In this document: piece after piece, positions 43,047 through 50,861 of the stretch
Numbering within the stretch: the first letter of the stretch is position 1
How the letters are laid out: every line of letters starts with the position of its first letter
Source of the DNA: Lachnospiraceae bacterium
GTDB lineage: Bacteria > Bacillota > Clostridia > Lachnospirales > Lachnospiraceae
DNA length: 64,000 bases
Direction of reading: 5' to 3'
NCBI GenBank assembly: GCA_022510745.1
Contig: JAFLSY010000007.1
Span: 124,001-188,000, forward strand
The notes under the pieces: model-generated
What the model was told of the DNA's origin: nothing
Databases searched by the model: none
Seen by the model: only the letters and a program-made list of their open reading frames with translations
Position numbers and translations under genes: made by a program

Positions 43047-43213
43047 ATGTCAAAGTTAGTACCCGGCGGCCATAAACATCTCACTCTGGATGACCGTATA
43101 TTTATCGAGTGTCCTTGGATGAAGGACGATTCTCCCGTGAAATCTCCAAATATCTTTGCAAAGATTCTTCCACGATCTCCAAGGAAGTCTGGGAGCACCG
43201 AATCTTGAATACA
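43047..43213 (+). pseudogene. IS30-family transposase fragment, frameshifted and truncated
   Basis: ATG at 43047 follows AGGAGGCCCT and reads MSKLVPGGHKHLTLDDRIF, the start of an IS30-type transposase. The frame then shifts near 43109 and continues in another frame as LDEGRFSREISKYLCKDSST and ISKEVWEHR, the helix-turn-helix of the same family. A one-base deletion at IEC/SLDEG accounts for the shift. Homology ends near 43213, just before the YczE gene, so the catalytic DDE domain is missing. Confidence 0.75.
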
Positions 43214-43243
43214 TGGAACATTTATATACCATATCTTCCTGCC

Positions 43244-43909
43244 TTAGACTGCTTCGGGACTTTCCGTCCGAAGGAGTATCTGCAGCTTCTTCTGGAGAAA
43301 GCTTATCACAGGCCCAAGAAAGAAGGCCACACCAAAGGTAACGATACCGGCCCTTGCTCCCAGCAGTATGCCTCCAATAGTAAAGGCGATATCCCAGCCC
43401 ATTCGGATGGGCTTGAAGGGAATTTTCTTAAATCGGTCAGAAATGATAAACGGCAGTGCATCATATGGCGAGGAACCCAGTCCTGCGCACATATAGGTGG
43501 CAGCGCCCACAATAAACACCGCCAGTGCGGGCAGCAATAGTCCCCACATCACTGCAGTCCGAGAGAAGAATCCCTCCGGAAGCACCAGCCTCCATATCCA
43601 ACTAAAGAAATCCGATATGTATCCCAGGCACACCATATTGCCGATGGTTCCAAAGCCGATATAGCTGACATCAAAGCGCAGCACAAACACAAATGTCACC
43701 AGATGGCACAGCAGCTGACATGTGCCGAAACTTAACGGCACATGGGATTCCACGCCTTGCGTTAGAAGAGAACAGGGATCCGTACCCATGTTCAACTGGC
43801 GTAGCATCGAAAGGCCAAAACCTTGCAGAATCACTCCAACGATCATCATGATCATTCTTGTTTTAAATTTGGGTGGCCGCGCAAACCATTTCTTTTTTTC
43901 CTGTTCCAT
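43244..43909 (-). CDS. YczE/YitT-type membrane protein
   Basis: The protein is about 221 residues from MEQEKKKWFARPP, which has GAGGTAGCT just upstream; the ORF extends 16 codons further without a site. It has five membrane helices and the YczE features LQGFGLSMLRQLNMGTDPCS and YMCAGLGSSPYDALPFIIS. Family members are integral membrane proteins of unknown function, one of which affects antibiotic export in Bacillus. Its 3' end abuts the IS30 fragment, so the region has been rearranged but the gene seems complete. Confidence 0.85.
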   Translation of the reverse strand: MEQEKKKWFARPPKFKTRMIMMIVGVILQGFGLSMLRQLNMGTDPCSLLTQGVESHVPLSFGTCQLLCHLVTFVFVLRFDVSYIGFGTIGNMVCLGYISDFFSWIWRLVLPEGFFSRTAVMWGLLLPALAVFIVGAATYMCAGLGSSPYDALPFIISDRFKKIPFKPIRMGWDIAFTIGGILLGARAGIVTFGVAFFLGPVISFLQKKLQILLRTESPEAV

Positions 43910-44043
43910 AGCTACCTCATTTCTGAATGCAAAATAATTCCTTTTCATATATAACATTTTAGATATGCTTTTGCAAGTGCTTTACCGGATATAATCTTCA
44001 TTACTTGTTCTATAACAATGCTTGCTATAAAATATCATTTGTT

Positions 44044-44286
44044 GATGCCAAAATGACGACCTTTCGAGCCGACATCCTGATCGAAGACGGAAAGATCAAA
44101 GAAATCGGCACCGGTCTCACCGTTTCGGAGGGGTGCAGCACTTTTGACGCAGCCGGTCTGCAGATTTATCCCGGCTTTGCGGACGCTCACTGTCATGTCG
44201 ATCTGGTCATCACCGATGGCTGTCCTTTCCGGGTGGAGACAGAAGTAAAAGCTGTCTATATCAACGGTGTAAAAGTAGAAGCATAA
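44044..44286 (+). pseudogene. Amidohydrolase relic lacking start and catalytic core
   Basis: From DAKMTTFRADILIEDGKI to FADAHCHV it matches the N-terminus of the intact amidohydrolase at 49588. It then jumps in frame to DLVITDGCPFRVETEVKAVY, the C-terminus. The missing part equals 49789-50661 of the intact copy (873 bp, 291 codons). The original start codon and ribosome binding site are also lost. An open frame from ATG 44005 exists by chance but has no ribosome binding site, and the product would keep only the HxH metal pair. Confidence 0.85.
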
Positions 44287-44291
44287 GAAAA

Positions 44292-44347
44292 GCGGACCGG
44301 CTGTCGCCGTTTTATGCCAAATGGCAGAATGACGAGAGTCGGTCCGT
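44292..44347 (+). terminator. Terminator hairpin of the amidohydrolase relic
   Basis: GCGGACCGGCTGTCG and CGAGAGTCGGTCCGT pair imperfectly; it is the duplicate of the hairpin at 50754-50808. Confidence 0.6.
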
Positions 44348-44390
44348 ATTTGGGTTACGCTCTAAAATGGAATGAAGCTGAACATTCCTT

Positions 44391-44735
44391 TCATGTAACT
44401 CCTATTTCTTTTAAATTGAATTCATTTCCCCGCAGAAGATAGGTGTTTTCACTTTGGCAGTGAGGACATATCTTCGCATACTTGACTGTTTCATATTCCT
44501 GTTTGCAATCCTCGCAGAAGGTAACCGCCTTGATTGTCTCGATCTGGAGCTTGGCGTGCTCCATGATGGGCTCTTTTTTGATTGCCCAGTTAAAACAGTC
44601 GGTCAAAAGCTCATGAACCACGCCGGACACTTCGCCGATTTCCAGCGTTACGGTTTCTACCTGCTCTACATTATTCTCTTCGGCTACCTTCTTGACATCG
44701 CGGATTACATAAAATACTACGCCTAATTCGTGCAT
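44391..44735 (-). CDS. hypA: HypA nickel chaperone
   Basis: The 114-residue protein starts with MHELG (the conserved MHE nickel-binding N-terminus). It has the zinc site CEDC near residues 74-77 and CPHC near 91-94, the spacing typical of HypA/HybF. HypA hands nickel to HypB and on to the enzyme being matured. It is the last gene of a four-gene minus-strand cluster (hypB, DUF5692 protein, Fe-S flavoprotein, hypA) and begins 24 bp after the flavoprotein stop. No hydrogenase or urease gene is seen in the window. Confidence 0.95.
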   Translation of the reverse strand: MHELGVVFYVIRDVKKVAEENNVEQVETVTLEIGEVSGVVHELLTDCFNWAIKKEPIMEHAKLQIETIKAVTFCEDCKQEYETVKYAKICPHCQSENTYLLRGNEFNLKEIGVT

Positions 44736-44759
44736 TCTTCTTCACTCCGAAGCGTTTTC

Positions 44760-47576
44760 TTATTTATCTTTCTTGTGTTTGGCAATCTTCACTGCACGCT
44801 TTAACTGATAAGGAAGGATATATTTGAACTTATCCTCCGCAGGAACCATATGGGTGCATTCCGGACGGTCTCTGTGTAGGGTAATGGCGTCAAACGCACA
44901 TTTCGTTGTACATACGCCGCAGCCGATACACTTATTCTGGTCCACAATGGTTGCACCGCAGCCTAAGCACCTTGCGGTCTCGGTCTTCACCTGCTCCTCT
45001 GTCAGAGTAAGATGCGCGTCGCGGAATGATTTTGCTTCCACTGATGCATCGTTTCCTTCTACCTGACGGGAGGAATTATCATAGCTTGCTACAGAAATAT
45101 TGTCTTTATCCAGCTCGATGAACTCCCAGTGGTTGCGTCCGATGGTCATATGACCGCCCTGAACGAAACGGTGCAGGGATTCTGCCGCATAATGTCCCTG
45201 TGCGATTGCGTCGATGGCGAATTTCGGTCCCGTGTAGACATCGCCGCCCACAAAGATATCCGGCTCTGCAGTCTGGAAAGTAAGGGAATCCGCAACAGGT
45301 CCGTTTCCACGGCCAAATTCTACTTTTGTTCCCTTTAACAGGTCTCCCCACACAATCTGCTGTCCGATTGCGAAAATGACTCTGTCACACTCGATGGTCA
45401 TCGTATCGTTCTCATCATATGCGGGATTGAATTTACCGTCTTTGTCATATACAGCGGTACATTTCTTGAATACGATGCCGCTTACCTTGCCGTCCGTAAC
45501 GAGAACTTCCTTCGGGCCCCAGCCATTCTTGATGATAACGCCGTCTTCCTCAGCTTCGCGAACTTCCTCGTCAGATGCAGGCATCTCAGCTTCCGATTCC
45601 AGACAAAGCTGGGTCACCTCTGCAGCGCCGCTTCTGATGCTGACTCTGGACGCGTCGATGGCAACGTTACCGCCGCCGACTACTACTACTTTACCGGTAA
45701 AGGATGTATTTCCGGTATTGGCTTCTTTCAGATATTCAATCGCCGTTATGGTACCCTCGGCTGTATCGCCTGGTACACCCGGACGACGTCCTGCGCTGCA
45801 GCCGATGGCAACATAAAATGCCTTATAGCCCTGTGCACGCAGTTCATCCAAAGTAATATCCTTGCCCACTTCCACGCCGGTCTTGATTTCAACACCCATC
45901 TGGCGCATAACATCGATTTCTGCTGCGATCACATCCTTTTCCAGCTTATAGGAAGGAATACCGTACTGAAGCATACCGCCCGGCAGTTCGTTCTTTTCAA
46001 ATACCGTGGGGTAATAGCCCATCTCTGCCAGGTAAAATGCTGCGGAAAGTCCGGCAGGACCGCCGCCGATAATGGCAATCTTCTCGTCCCAGCGCTGTTT
46101 ATGGATGCTCGCCGGAATCACTACCGGCGGAATATATCTGGTCTCTGCATTCAGATCCTGCTCAGCAATAAACTTCTTAACCGCATCGATTGCGACTGCC
46201 TGATCGATGGTTCCTCTTGTACATGCATCCTCACATCGGCGGTTGCAGATACGTCCGCATACAGCCGGGAAAGGATTCTGCTTCTTGATCAGCGCCAGTG
46301 CTTCCTGATACTTGCCCTGTGCTGCTTTTTTCAGATAACCCTGTACTGCGATATGCGCAGGACAAGCGGTCTTACAGGGAGCGGTTCCGGTCTCATGACA
46401 GTTAATTCTGTTATGGTCTCTGTATTCGGGATCCCATTTCTCCGGTCCCCACTTCACTTCATCCGGGAGTTCCTGCTTCGGATACTCTATTTCGCCGCCG
46501 TCTTTCGTACACAGCTTCTGTCCCAGTTTCACCGCACCTGCAGGGCAATATTCCACGCAGCGCCCACAGGCCACGCATTTCTCTTTATCAACATGTGCCA
46601 CATACGCAGAGCGTGACATGTTCGGCGTGTTAAATAACTGAGAAGTACGCAGTGCATTACAGATATTAACGTTACAGTTACAGATACCGAAAATCTTATT
46701 CTCACCGTCGATATTAGTGACCTGATGAACGAATCCGTTTTCTTCCGCACGCTGGAGAATTGCCATTGCCTCTTCGTAGGTAATGTCATGACCTTTTCCG
46801 GTCTCTCTACAGTAATCGGCGAAATCGCCCACACCGATACACCAGCCAAAATCATCATCTCCACAGCCGTCACCCAGGACTTTTCTGGATGCACGGCAGC
46901 TGCATCGTCCCACACCGATATGACCTTCGTACTTTTTCAGCCAATAGGAAAGATGCTCTAAATCGACGGACTGATTCTCCATGGAGATTGCTTTTTCTAC
47001 CGGAATAACGTGCATACCGATGCCCGCACCTCCCGGAGGCACCATCTGCGTCACGCCCGCAAGCGGTATGTAGGTCATTCTTTCAAAGAAGGATGCTACA
47101 TCCGGATGGTCCCGCAGTCTCGGATTGCTTCCGTCGGGAAGCTCTTCCATGTTGAAAAGCTCGGCAGAACCGGGAACGAACATGGGCAGAATATATCTTC
47201 TCTCCGTCTGCTCATGGGTACGTCCGTTGTGGTCATAATGATAACCGTAGTCGTACTCCAAAAGACCGATATAACTCATTTCTTCCAACAGCTTATTTAA
47301 TTTCTCTTTCTCGCTGTCAGTCTGCGCATGCGTCAGCTTACACATTTCATCAAATGTATAGTGAGCCCTCACCTTCATTTTTAGGGCAACATCTGCCATC
47401 TCTTCCGTGATGATCTCTGCAAGTCCCCAATACTCCGGATCTTCTACCGAAACACCTTTTAATTTATGAGCCGCAACGTCCGTAATCTTTTTTCCCAGCT
47501 TAATGATCTTTTTGCTGGGATTCTTATCCTTCTTATGGTTCGCCGGCCACTCTTCGTATACCTTCGTCATGTCCAT
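44760..47576 (-). CDS. Large Fe-S/FAD pyridine-nucleotide oxidoreductase
   Basis: The 938-residue protein has an N-terminal part (1-325) with a Cys-rich patch (GRCSCRASRK, then GICNCNVNIC). A 2[4Fe-4S]-like segment follows (CVACGRCVEYCPAGAVKLG, 334-352), then a GltD/NuoF-type Fe-S domain (CKTACPAHIAVQGYL, 401-; GRICNRRCEDACTRG, 441-455). The FAD fold is IIGGGPAGLSAAFYL (502-) and the NAD(P) fold VVVGGGNVAIDASR (631-). A C-terminal ferredoxin region carries CLGCGATIVDQNKCIGCGVC. It resembles the small subunit of glutamate synthase and electron-bifurcating or selenate-reductase-type flavoproteins. It should move electrons between NAD(P)H and a partner through FAD and several clusters. The partner enzyme is not evident. 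Confidence 0.88.
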   Translation of the reverse strand: MDMTKVYEEWPANHKKDKNPSKKIIKLGKKITDVAAHKLKGVSVEDPEYWGLAEIITEEMADVALKMKVRAHYTFDEMCKLTHAQTDSEKEKLNKLLEEMSYIGLLEYDYGYHYDHNGRTHEQTERRYILPMFVPGSAELFNMEELPDGSNPRLRDHPDVASFFERMTYIPLAGVTQMVPPGGAGIGMHVIPVEKAISMENQSVDLEHLSYWLKKYEGHIGVGRCSCRASRKVLGDGCGDDDFGWCIGVGDFADYCRETGKGHDITYEEAMAILQRAEENGFVHQVTNIDGENKIFGICNCNVNICNALRTSQLFNTPNMSRSAYVAHVDKEKCVACGRCVEYCPAGAVKLGQKLCTKDGGEIEYPKQELPDEVKWGPEKWDPEYRDHNRINCHETGTAPCKTACPAHIAVQGYLKKAAQGKYQEALALIKKQNPFPAVCGRICNRRCEDACTRGTIDQAVAIDAVKKFIAEQDLNAETRYIPPVVIPASIHKQRWDEKIAIIGGGPAGLSAAFYLAEMGYYPTVFEKNELPGGMLQYGIPSYKLEKDVIAAEIDVMRQMGVEIKTGVEVGKDITLDELRAQGYKAFYVAIGCSAGRRPGVPGDTAEGTITAIEYLKEANTGNTSFTGKVVVVGGGNVAIDASRVSIRSGAAEVTQLCLESEAEMPASDEEVREAEEDGVIIKNGWGPKEVLVTDGKVSGIVFKKCTAVYDKDGKFNPAYDENDTMTIECDRVIFAIGQQIVWGDLLKGTKVEFGRGNGPVADSLTFQTAEPDIFVGGDVYTGPKFAIDAIAQGHYAAESLHRFVQGGHMTIGRNHWEFIELDKDNISVASYDNSSRQVEGNDASVEAKSFRDAHLTLTEEQVKTETARCLGCGATIVDQNKCIGCGVCTTKCAFDAITLHRDRPECTHMVPAEDKFKYILPYQLKRAVKIAKHKKDK

Positions 47577-47587
47577 AGGCTTTCCTC

Positions 47588-48634
47588 CTACTCAGCTTTC
47601 TCAGCTCTTGCCATGGCAAGCTGGAAATCTTTCTGATCCGTGAAGATCTCATTCTTATAAGGATTCTTTTTCTGTTCTATAGAGCGCTTGATGATCGCTG
47701 CCAAGCACAGCACATTTGCTCCCAGTGCAAGAATTGCAACAATGCCCTGCATCCTCGGGTCGGCAGATGAGGGTCTTACTGCCGCATCCATAAAGCCGTC
47801 CGCATATACGGTAGAAATCGTCGTGAAGCGGCTGTAATCCTGGAACATCGGGAATACCTGCGCAAACATACACCACATTGCCAGTGTATTGGCACGGTTC
47901 TGAATCCATCCGCCTTTGTTCCACAGTGCATTGGCAAATGTGGGAGCTAACAGTAAAGCAAGTCCGCAATACCATGCATGGGTCGGCAGGTTGTTATATG
48001 TATATTCAAAATTCCACAAGTCATATGCAATGATAAAGCACCATGTCATGTCAGGCCAAAGCATATCGTCCTTTTTCTTTGACGAATAAATACCCCACCA
48101 GCCTGTCATACAGAGAATATTGAGGATTCCGGCGATGCCGTTCACCCAGTTCCACCAGCCTCCGTAAAGCCATACATTCTCGGAAGACAACCACCAACGG
48201 TCGCCGTATTCCGCCAGAGCATGCATACTGCGGATACCGGATTCAAAATCGCTTACAACCGCGATCAGGATATTGATGGCAACAATCAAAAACGGGAATA
48301 CTTTAAACCACTCCGTTTTGCCGATACCCCATTTGTATTTTAACATCATGAAACCGATACAGCCTGCAGTTGCCGCATAGAGCTTCGCATAATGGAACCA
48401 GCTGTTCATGTGAACATAGGTAGGATTATTAAGCGCCCACCCGGCTCCCATCGCAGCACCCACATAGATTGCGATAAAATACACCGTCAAAGCTGCCGGT
48501 ATTACTAAGAAGCATAAAATGCCTCCCTGTTTGGTACGTCTGGAAAACTCATTTGCCAGAACCAATGCTGCAAACACCAGCACCCATCCTAACAACTGCC
48601 ATCCGGCACCATCACCATAGATTTGAAACAACAT
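47588..48634 (-). CDS. DUF5692 family membrane protein
   Basis: The 348-residue protein has about nine membrane helices and is rich in Trp. Notable stretches are NSWFHYAKLYAATAGCIGFM, LYGGWWNWVNGIAGILNIL, and DMTWCFIIAYDLWNFEYTYN followed by NLPTHAWYCGLALLLAPT. I place it in the DUF5692 family, whose function is not known. The conserved His (NSWFHYAK, PTHAWYC) and aromatic residues inside helices would suit a quinone- or redox-linked role. It sits between hypB and the large flavoprotein, 21 bp and 11 bp from them, so it is a fixed member of this operon. Confidence 0.75.
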   Translation of the reverse strand: MLFQIYGDGAGWQLLGWVLVFAALVLANEFSRRTKQGGILCFLVIPAALTVYFIAIYVGAAMGAGWALNNPTYVHMNSWFHYAKLYAATAGCIGFMMLKYKWGIGKTEWFKVFPFLIVAINILIAVVSDFESGIRSMHALAEYGDRWWLSSENVWLYGGWWNWVNGIAGILNILCMTGWWGIYSSKKKDDMLWPDMTWCFIIAYDLWNFEYTYNNLPTHAWYCGLALLLAPTFANALWNKGGWIQNRANTLAMWCMFAQVFPMFQDYSRFTTISTVYADGFMDAAVRPSSADPRMQGIVAILALGANVLCLAAIIKRSIEQKKNPYKNEIFTDQKDFQLAMARAEKAE

Positions 48635-48655
48635 TTCTTTTTCCCTTCTTTCTCT

Positions 48656-49324
48656 TTATTCCTGCCACTTCTTTACTTCATTACGAAGCCAAGAGGTCCA
48701 TTCCTCGATTCCCTCCCCTGTGCGGGCACAGATCGGAATGATTTTCGCTTTGGGATTTCTCATCAGGATACCTTCTCTGCACTTATCCATATCAAAATCA
48801 AAATAAGGCAGTACATCGATCTTGTTGATCAAAACCACATCGCAGATGGAAAACATCAACGGGTATTTTAACGGTTTGTCATCCCCCTCAGGGACGCTTA
48901 AGATCATCGCATTTTTGACCGCACCTGTATCAAACTCCGCCGGGCAGACCAGATTCCCTACATTTTCAAGGATCGCAAGATCCACATCACCCGTTTCCAG
49001 TCCTGCAAGTCCCTGCGCCGTCATGTCCGCATCCAGATGGCACATGCCCCCGGTATGGAGCTGAATCGCTTTTACACCCAGTGAGGAAATGGTCTTGGCA
49101 TCCACGTCCGAATCAATATCCGCTTCCATGACGCCGATACGAAATTCCTCTTTCAGATGCTCAATCGTTCTGGTCAGTGTTGTGGTCTTTCCGGAACCCG
49201 GAGATGACATCAGATTCAACAAAAATACCTTTTTCTCTTTCAGCTCGCTTCTGACCTCATCCGCACGGCGATCATTGTCCGCAAAAACGCTTTGTTTGAT
49301 CTCCAATACCCGAAATTCTCCCAT
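48656..49324 (-). CDS. hypB: HypB nickel-insertion GTPase
   Basis: The 222-residue SIMIBI-class GTPase has Walker A MSSPGSGKTTTL, switch region MEADIDSDVDAKTI, the metal site GGMCHLDADM with NVGNLVCPAEFD, and the G4 motif INKIDVL. It lacks the long N-terminal His-rich tail of some HypB proteins. HypB releases nickel from HypA to the target enzyme on GTP hydrolysis. It is the first gene of the cluster and has a textbook promoter upstream. CGGAGGCGAAAAAGC precedes the ATG. Confidence 0.95.
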   Translation of the reverse strand: MGEFRVLEIKQSVFADNDRRADEVRSELKEKKVFLLNLMSSPGSGKTTTLTRTIEHLKEEFRIGVMEADIDSDVDAKTISSLGVKAIQLHTGGMCHLDADMTAQGLAGLETGDVDLAILENVGNLVCPAEFDTGAVKNAMILSVPEGDDKPLKYPLMFSICDVVLINKIDVLPYFDFDMDKCREGILMRNPKAKIIPICARTGEGIEEWTSWLRNEVKKWQE

Positions 49325-49365
49325 GCTTTTTCGCCTCCGTTTTTATGGCCATACTATATATTTTC

Positions 49366-49394
49366 AGTATAATAATCCTGTCGAATTTTGTCAA
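49366..49394 (-). promoter_or_regulatory. Sigma-A promoter of the hypB operon
   Basis: On the minus strand TTGACA (49389-49394) and TATACT (49366-49371) are 17 bp apart, with the -10 box about 42 bp before the hypB start. Confidence 0.85.
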
Positions 49395-49587
49395 TTTATA
49401 TTGCGTCAATGTCAGGTATTGTCAGCTTGCCGGCTCTCCCATAAACCGTCCGCAATCTCCTTCTGTTAAATCGAAAGGATAATCCAAATTATTTTGATAA
49501 ATCTTATCACTTCATTACTTGTTATATGACAATGCTTGTTATAAAATATCATTGGTAGTACATTATGAGATAGGAGGTAACTATCAT

Positions 49588-50748
49588 ATGTTATACATAA
49601 AAAACGGCACTTTACATACCGCCATCGGACAGGATGCCAAAATGACGACCTTTCAGGCCGACATCCTGATCGAAAACGGAAAAATCAAAGAAATCGGCGC
49701 AGGTCTGGCCGTTCCGGACGGATGCACTACTTTTGACGCCACCGGTCTGCAGATTTATCCCGGCTTTGTGGACGCTCACTGTCATGTCGGTCTGGACGGA
49801 ACCGCCATCGGCTATGAGGGCAAGGATTATAATGAATACAATGATCCCGTAACCCCTCAGCTGCGGGCGCAGGACGGCATCAATCCCATGGACAGAACAC
49901 TGGAAGAAGCCGCACGGGCGGGCGTAACATGCATCGGCACGGGCCCCGGCAGCTCCAATCCCATCGGTGGCACTTTTATCGCCATGAAAACCGTAGGCAA
50001 ACGCGTGGACGACATGATCGTCAAGGCTCCCGTGGCAATGAAATGCGCTTTCGGTGAAAATCCCAAACGGTGTTACAAAGACCAAGGCATTTCCAGTCGT
50101 ATGACCAACGCTGCCCTGATCCGGGAAATGCTTTTTAAAGCAAAAGCCTATCAGCAAAAGAAGGAAGCCGCAGGCGACGACTATACCAAAGTTCCCGCTT
50201 TCGACATGAAGCTGGAAGCGCTGCTTCCGGTGTTAAATCGAGAAATTCCATTAAAGGCCCATGCGCATCAGGCCAATGACCTCTTTACCGCACTTCGTAT
50301 TGCGAAGGAATTCAACCTGGATATCACGTTGGAACATGTGACAGAAGGGCATTTGATCGTCGATGAGTTGTTGAAAGAAAATGTTCCGCTGGCTGTCGGT
50401 CCCACACTGGGAACCGCCACCAAGTATGAGCTGCAGTACAAGAATTGGGAAACGCCCGGCATTCTGGCTTCCGCAGGCTGTCAGGTTTCCATCATCACGG
50501 ATGCTCCCGTGATTCCGATCCAGCATCTGCCGCTGTGTGCCGGTATGGCAAAGAAAGCCGGCATGACGGAAGAGGATGCGCTGGCTGCTATCACCATCAA
50601 TCCTGCCCGCCATCTGGGCATCGCAGACCGCGTGGGCTCTCTGGAGGTTGGCAAGGATGCCGATCTGGTCATCACTGATGGCTGTCCTTTCTGGGTGGAA
50701 ACAGAAGTAAAAGCTGTCTATATCAACGGTGTAAAAGTAGAAGCATAA
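49588..50748 (+). CDS. Metal-dependent amidohydrolase (imidazolonepropionase/dihydroorotase-like)
   Basis: The protein is 386 residues from MLYIKNGTLHTAIGQDAK, with AGGAGG placed before that ATG. The frame extends upstream to 49519 without a site. Metal ligands are visible: HxH in VDAHCHVGLDG, His in PLKAHAHQANDL, His in ITLEHVTEGH, and Asp in IITDAPVIP. The composite ends (ADILIENGKIKEIG, VGSLEVGKDADLVI) form the small beta-sandwich of the superfamily. The closing NPARHLGIADRVGSLEVGKD is typical of imidazolonepropionase-like amidohydrolases. The substrate is unknown. It is a single-gene unit closed by a hairpin. Confidence 0.9.
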   Translation: MLYIKNGTLHTAIGQDAKMTTFQADILIENGKIKEIGAGLAVPDGCTTFDATGLQIYPGFVDAHCHVGLDGTAIGYEGKDYNEYNDPVTPQLRAQDGINPMDRTLEEAARAGVTCIGTGPGSSNPIGGTFIAMKTVGKRVDDMIVKAPVAMKCAFGENPKRCYKDQGISSRMTNAALIREMLFKAKAYQQKKEAAGDDYTKVPAFDMKLEALLPVLNREIPLKAHAHQANDLFTALRIAKEFNLDITLEHVTEGHLIVDELLKENVPLAVGPTLGTATKYELQYKNWETPGILASAGCQVSIITDAPVIPIQHLPLCAGMAKKAGMTEEDALAAITINPARHLGIADRVGSLEVGKDADLVITDGCPFWVETEVKAVYINGVKVEA

Positions 50749-50753
50749 ACAAA

Positions 50754-50808
50754 ACGGACCGATTATCGCCTTTTGTGCCAAACGGCAGAATGACGATAGT
50801 CGGTCCGT
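50754..50808 (+). terminator. Terminator of the amidohydrolase gene
   Basis: ACGGACCGATTATCG and CGATAGTCGGTCCGT pair with one mismatch across a 25-nt loop, followed by ATTCGTTTTAT. Confidence 0.75.
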
Positions 50809-50861
50809 ATTCGTTTTATCTTTAAGAACAATTTCCGGCTGCCCCGGATAATGCTGCCTAA

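Larger units (their letters stand above)
43996..44348 (+). repeat. Internally deleted duplicate of the 49510-50808 amidohydrolase locus
   Basis: Upstream sequence (CTTCATTACTTGTT, AATATCATT), both ends of the coding region and the downstream terminator hairpin match 49510-50808 nearly base for base. Two internal segments are missing: the ribosome binding site with the first 15 codons, and 291 central codons. Confidence 0.85.

Noticed and set aside
44005..44286. 93-codon frame as a small functional protein
   Set aside because: Its first 13 codons come from the non-coding upstream region of the intact amidohydrolase locus; it lacks a ribosome binding site, the metal-binding core and most of the domain.
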